A DNA stretch of 64,000 bases, from the NCBI GenBank assembly GCA_038380795.1, contig CM076268.1, forward strand, positions 15,256,001 to 15,320,000. The letters run 5' to 3'. Position numbers and translations under genes: made by a program. Below are positions 61,501 to 64,000 of this stretch, one piece after another; within the stretch, counting starts at the first letter, position 1, and every line of letters starts with the position of its first letter. Source of the DNA: Pyrocephalus nanus (lineage: Eukaryota > Chordata > Aves > Passeriformes > Tyrannidae). A model generated the notes under the pieces. The model had not been told where the DNA came from. It searched no databases and worked only from the letters and a program-made list of their open reading frames with translations.

Positions 61501-64000
61501 GCTTTTGTCTGGCTACTGCAATGTATCTTGTGAGGGTTTTCATAGTAATTTTTATAGTTTTGCATGCCATAAATAAATATTTTTCACTTCAAGTTTGAGT
61601 GGGGATCTTTTATTTCTCTAACCAGTTTCATTCCAATCAGGTGTGTCTCATCTCTAATCCTTTTAAATGTTTTTCTGTAATTTAAATGCTATGGGCTTTA
61701 CTTGGGAAGGGTTAATGGGAGCCTGGCATATGCAAGTTTGTTTCCTGTTGGTCATTCATATCCTGTCAAACATTAGAGAAGTGAAAAGCCATGTAGCTAG
61801 AGGCTGACGCTTTAACACTGGGGAAATAACACTTGAAGGAAAGAAAAGTTGTCAGTTCCCAGAATAGTACTTTCTAAGAAAAGAGTTATGAAAATATTTC
61901 TTTGGCTGTTTAAAACGTGCTAGCATTATGTTCATGAAATAGAGTATGTTTGCATAGTCTGAATGCTTTACTAAAAGTTGGGTTTTACAGTTCTGGTATC
62001 AGCAGTTAAGTAAAAGATAAATGATTTTGACAGAACTGCCAAAAAAAGTCACTTTTCCAACAAGTAAGGTTTAAAATGCAAGGCATAAAACACAATGGCT
62101 CCAGTATGCAGCTATGAGCAATAATTGGTCATTTGGCTTTTTCATATTTTCTAACAAAATTTCAGTGCAGTGAAAAACATTTTCATATTTTAAAAACTGA
62201 GATATTATATATCTCAGTTATGGAAAAGTCTGGTTTAGAACATGTAAAAAATCAGGAAGGAGCATTGGATCATAAATTTTGTTTCCTCTTCGGTGCAATT
62301 TCACTAGTGATAATATATTAATGAATGTTTAACATCAATATTAAAATAATGTTAATGGCTTAAATGAAGTGGACTTGAGGCCTTATGAATGCTTAACAGT
62401 TGTCTTGAGCTTGCTTTGCTAAAATATATGAATAGGTAGTTAAGAAACAATGCATGCTACAGGTGCTTTGACTAAAAGATTTTAATTGTGTTTTCCAGCA
62501 CTTCAGATTTTTTGTTTTTTCCTTGGTGGCTAAGTGAGGATATTTTGTTTTAGGGAATAGCAATAGCCATGAATCAGAGACTTGCATGTTAAAAACCGAA
62601 ACGACCAAACCTGAGACACATGCCAAAATAAGGAGCTTTACACTTAACAGATTCAGTGGAATTAAAATGTGCATTGTGTTATATACACCTAAGAGATGAG
62701 GTATGAGGTGCATTAAGTACCTTTATTAAAGGATTGAGGCTTACATAAAAATTGCCTCCTAACTTTCGGTTGAGAACTGTATTATTTTTCCTTTGAAAAC
62801 TGTTTTAACCAGACTGCACATGTTTTTTGTCACATATGCAAATGTGTGATGAAATATAACTTATGTGCCTTGACTACATGGGATGACTGCTACAAGAAGC
62901 ATAGGTCATCAGTAGGTCTCAACTTTCAGTTTACATCTGAAGTCTTCCACAATTCTCCTTCTGGTGTAGGAAGCTGAGAATTTGAAATAATTAGGGCACT
63001 AGAAGAATGACCGTCTCAGATATTTCTTTTCCAGGAAAAAAAAAAATCTTTTGATACGGTCAGGGTGGGGAGAGACTTTGAGTAAGAGACAATAGCAATG
63101 CAGGTAGTTATTAGCATCGAAGAACAAGTAGCATACAAATACTAGGTAGCAGTATTAATATTTGAAGTTTCTTATTTCTCTAGAATGCTTGCCAGAGAAA
63201 CAATGAGGATATACATTTAAACAAAGTTCACCAATATGTAACCACATCCTTTTTTTTCCTGATTCAGATTGATTTGGCCATTTTGTGGATGGCAATGATT
63301 CTCACTTCTGCTAAGATTTGCTTTTCCTATATACTTTTTTTTCTTCCAAAACAGAATTTTTCTGGTGCCTCTTCATCCTCTTATTTTATTATCAATCATT
63401 GACACCTCTTTCTTATAAACTTTTGCTGCTGCTCTTAGAGTTTATTCCTACTTTGCTGCTGTGCTTAAATTTCTCTCTGCCATTTCTTTCTTACTCCAAA
63501 GAGCTTGGATATCCCAGAATTGATGAGAAATTCTTTTCAGCTTTCTGCTGTACAACTAACTTCAGTCTCCAGTTTAGTGAGAGATTCTCCTTGCCCTTGC
63601 TAGCCATTTGCCATCTTCTCCTGAAGTGAAAGGGAGTTGGAAATGCAGTAGGGGAAGTCCCATCTTTCTTCTCTGCAGCTTTTAGAGCCTTCAGAGACAA
63701 ACTTCACGAGGAGGGATTTCTTACAGAGAAACATGTGGCATTGGTGTGTACTTATTACAAAAATATTCCCAAATCCCAAAACCTTCTTAATGCTTTAGTC
63801 AGTCTGTGGAATTTCTCTTATGATTTCTGTCCATTCATGTCAGCTGTGCAGGGTTGATTTGAAGATTTGACTGGTCCTTTCTTTGTAAAGTATCTGAGTA
63901 ATACTTGAGAACCAGGGTGCTGTGGAGGGGGAAACACAGTGCTGATCAAGGACAGTAATCTGTCAACAATATGAAGCAGTATCTTGGATGTTCTCTAGAC
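58517..64000 (+). other. KNDC1: KNDC1 intron 6, 5' portion (continues beyond window)
   Basis: The stretch begins at the proposed gtagta donor. The exon expected next, opening the second KIND domain with W-V-S-L-like residues, is not found before 64000. The stretch is AT-rich with a perfect 11-bp-arm palindrome at 62195. Three open segments flanked by possible splice sites (60198-60233, 60347-60427, 61325-61474) are discussed as findings. An AATAAA lies near 61571. Confidence 0.75.
62195..62219. repeat. Near-palindrome, 11-bp perfect arms, 3-nt loop
   Basis: AACTGAGATAT (62195-62205) is followed by TAT and then ATATCTCAGTT (62209-62219), in KNDC1 intron 6. Confidence 0.88.

Noticed and set aside
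63318..63629. 103-codon open frame near the right edge
   Set aside because: It is a T- and C-rich stretch giving Leu/Phe/Ser-rich text with no similarity to the KIND or RasGEF parts of KNDC1.
1..64000. CRISPR array, bacterial operon, prophage or endogenous retrovirus
   Set aside because: No regularly spaced repeats, no compact coding, and no LTR pair or gag/pol-like protein text. The sequence is plainly vertebrate.

Overview
The window is a piece of a bird nuclear genome, most likely from a passerine (perching bird). The introns are long, vertebrate-style and AT-rich, and there is a single CpG-island promoter. The only interspersed repeats I can identify are avian CR1 retrotransposon 3' ends, all on the minus strand. 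One CR1 (about 1.12-2.55 kb) carries a short insert made of the 3' half of a tRNA-Ile-like sequence joined to a CR1-type tail. This is the layout of TguSINE1-type SINEs, which are known from passerines. The passerine call is an inference resting on that one element and on CR1 subfamily style.

Layout. From 1 to about 29.8 kb I find no convincing coding exon. This stretch is AT-rich intergenic DNA (or introns or UTR of a gene not recognisable here) with three CR1 copies (about 1.12-2.55, 8.95-9.28 and 18.11-18.75 kb), one nested SINE and a few microsatellites. From about 29.82 to 30.64 kb there is a strong CpG island. It holds the start of the one gene I can recognise, KNDC1 (kinase non-catalytic C-lobe domain containing 1; very-KIND/v-KIND, a neuronal Ras guanine-nucleotide exchange factor), on the plus strand.

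KNDC1. Six coding exons can be placed by homology, reading frame and splice signals: 30346-30450, 35023-35221, 38523-38581, 55037-55183, 57019-57136 and 57495-58516. Together they encode the first 550 residues: an acidic N-terminal leader, the complete first KIND domain (exons 2-5) and a long, probably disordered linker (exon 6). The second KIND domain and the C-terminal RasGEF modules are not in the window, so the gene runs off the right edge. Intron 3 (16.5 kb) has a GC-AG rather than GT-AG boundary. A nearby GT donor would shift the frame into an early stop.

The remainder (58517-64000) is the start of intron 6. It contains several open stretches bordered by plausible splice sites that do not look like the expected next KNDC1 exon. 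I see no CRISPR array, operon, rRNA or functional tRNA gene, and no clear new multi-gene system. The most notable items are the GC-AG intron with its competing frame-shifting donor, the tRNA/CR1 hybrid SINE, the uORFs and G-quadruplex motifs at the promoter, and the phase-matched candidate exons in intron 6.
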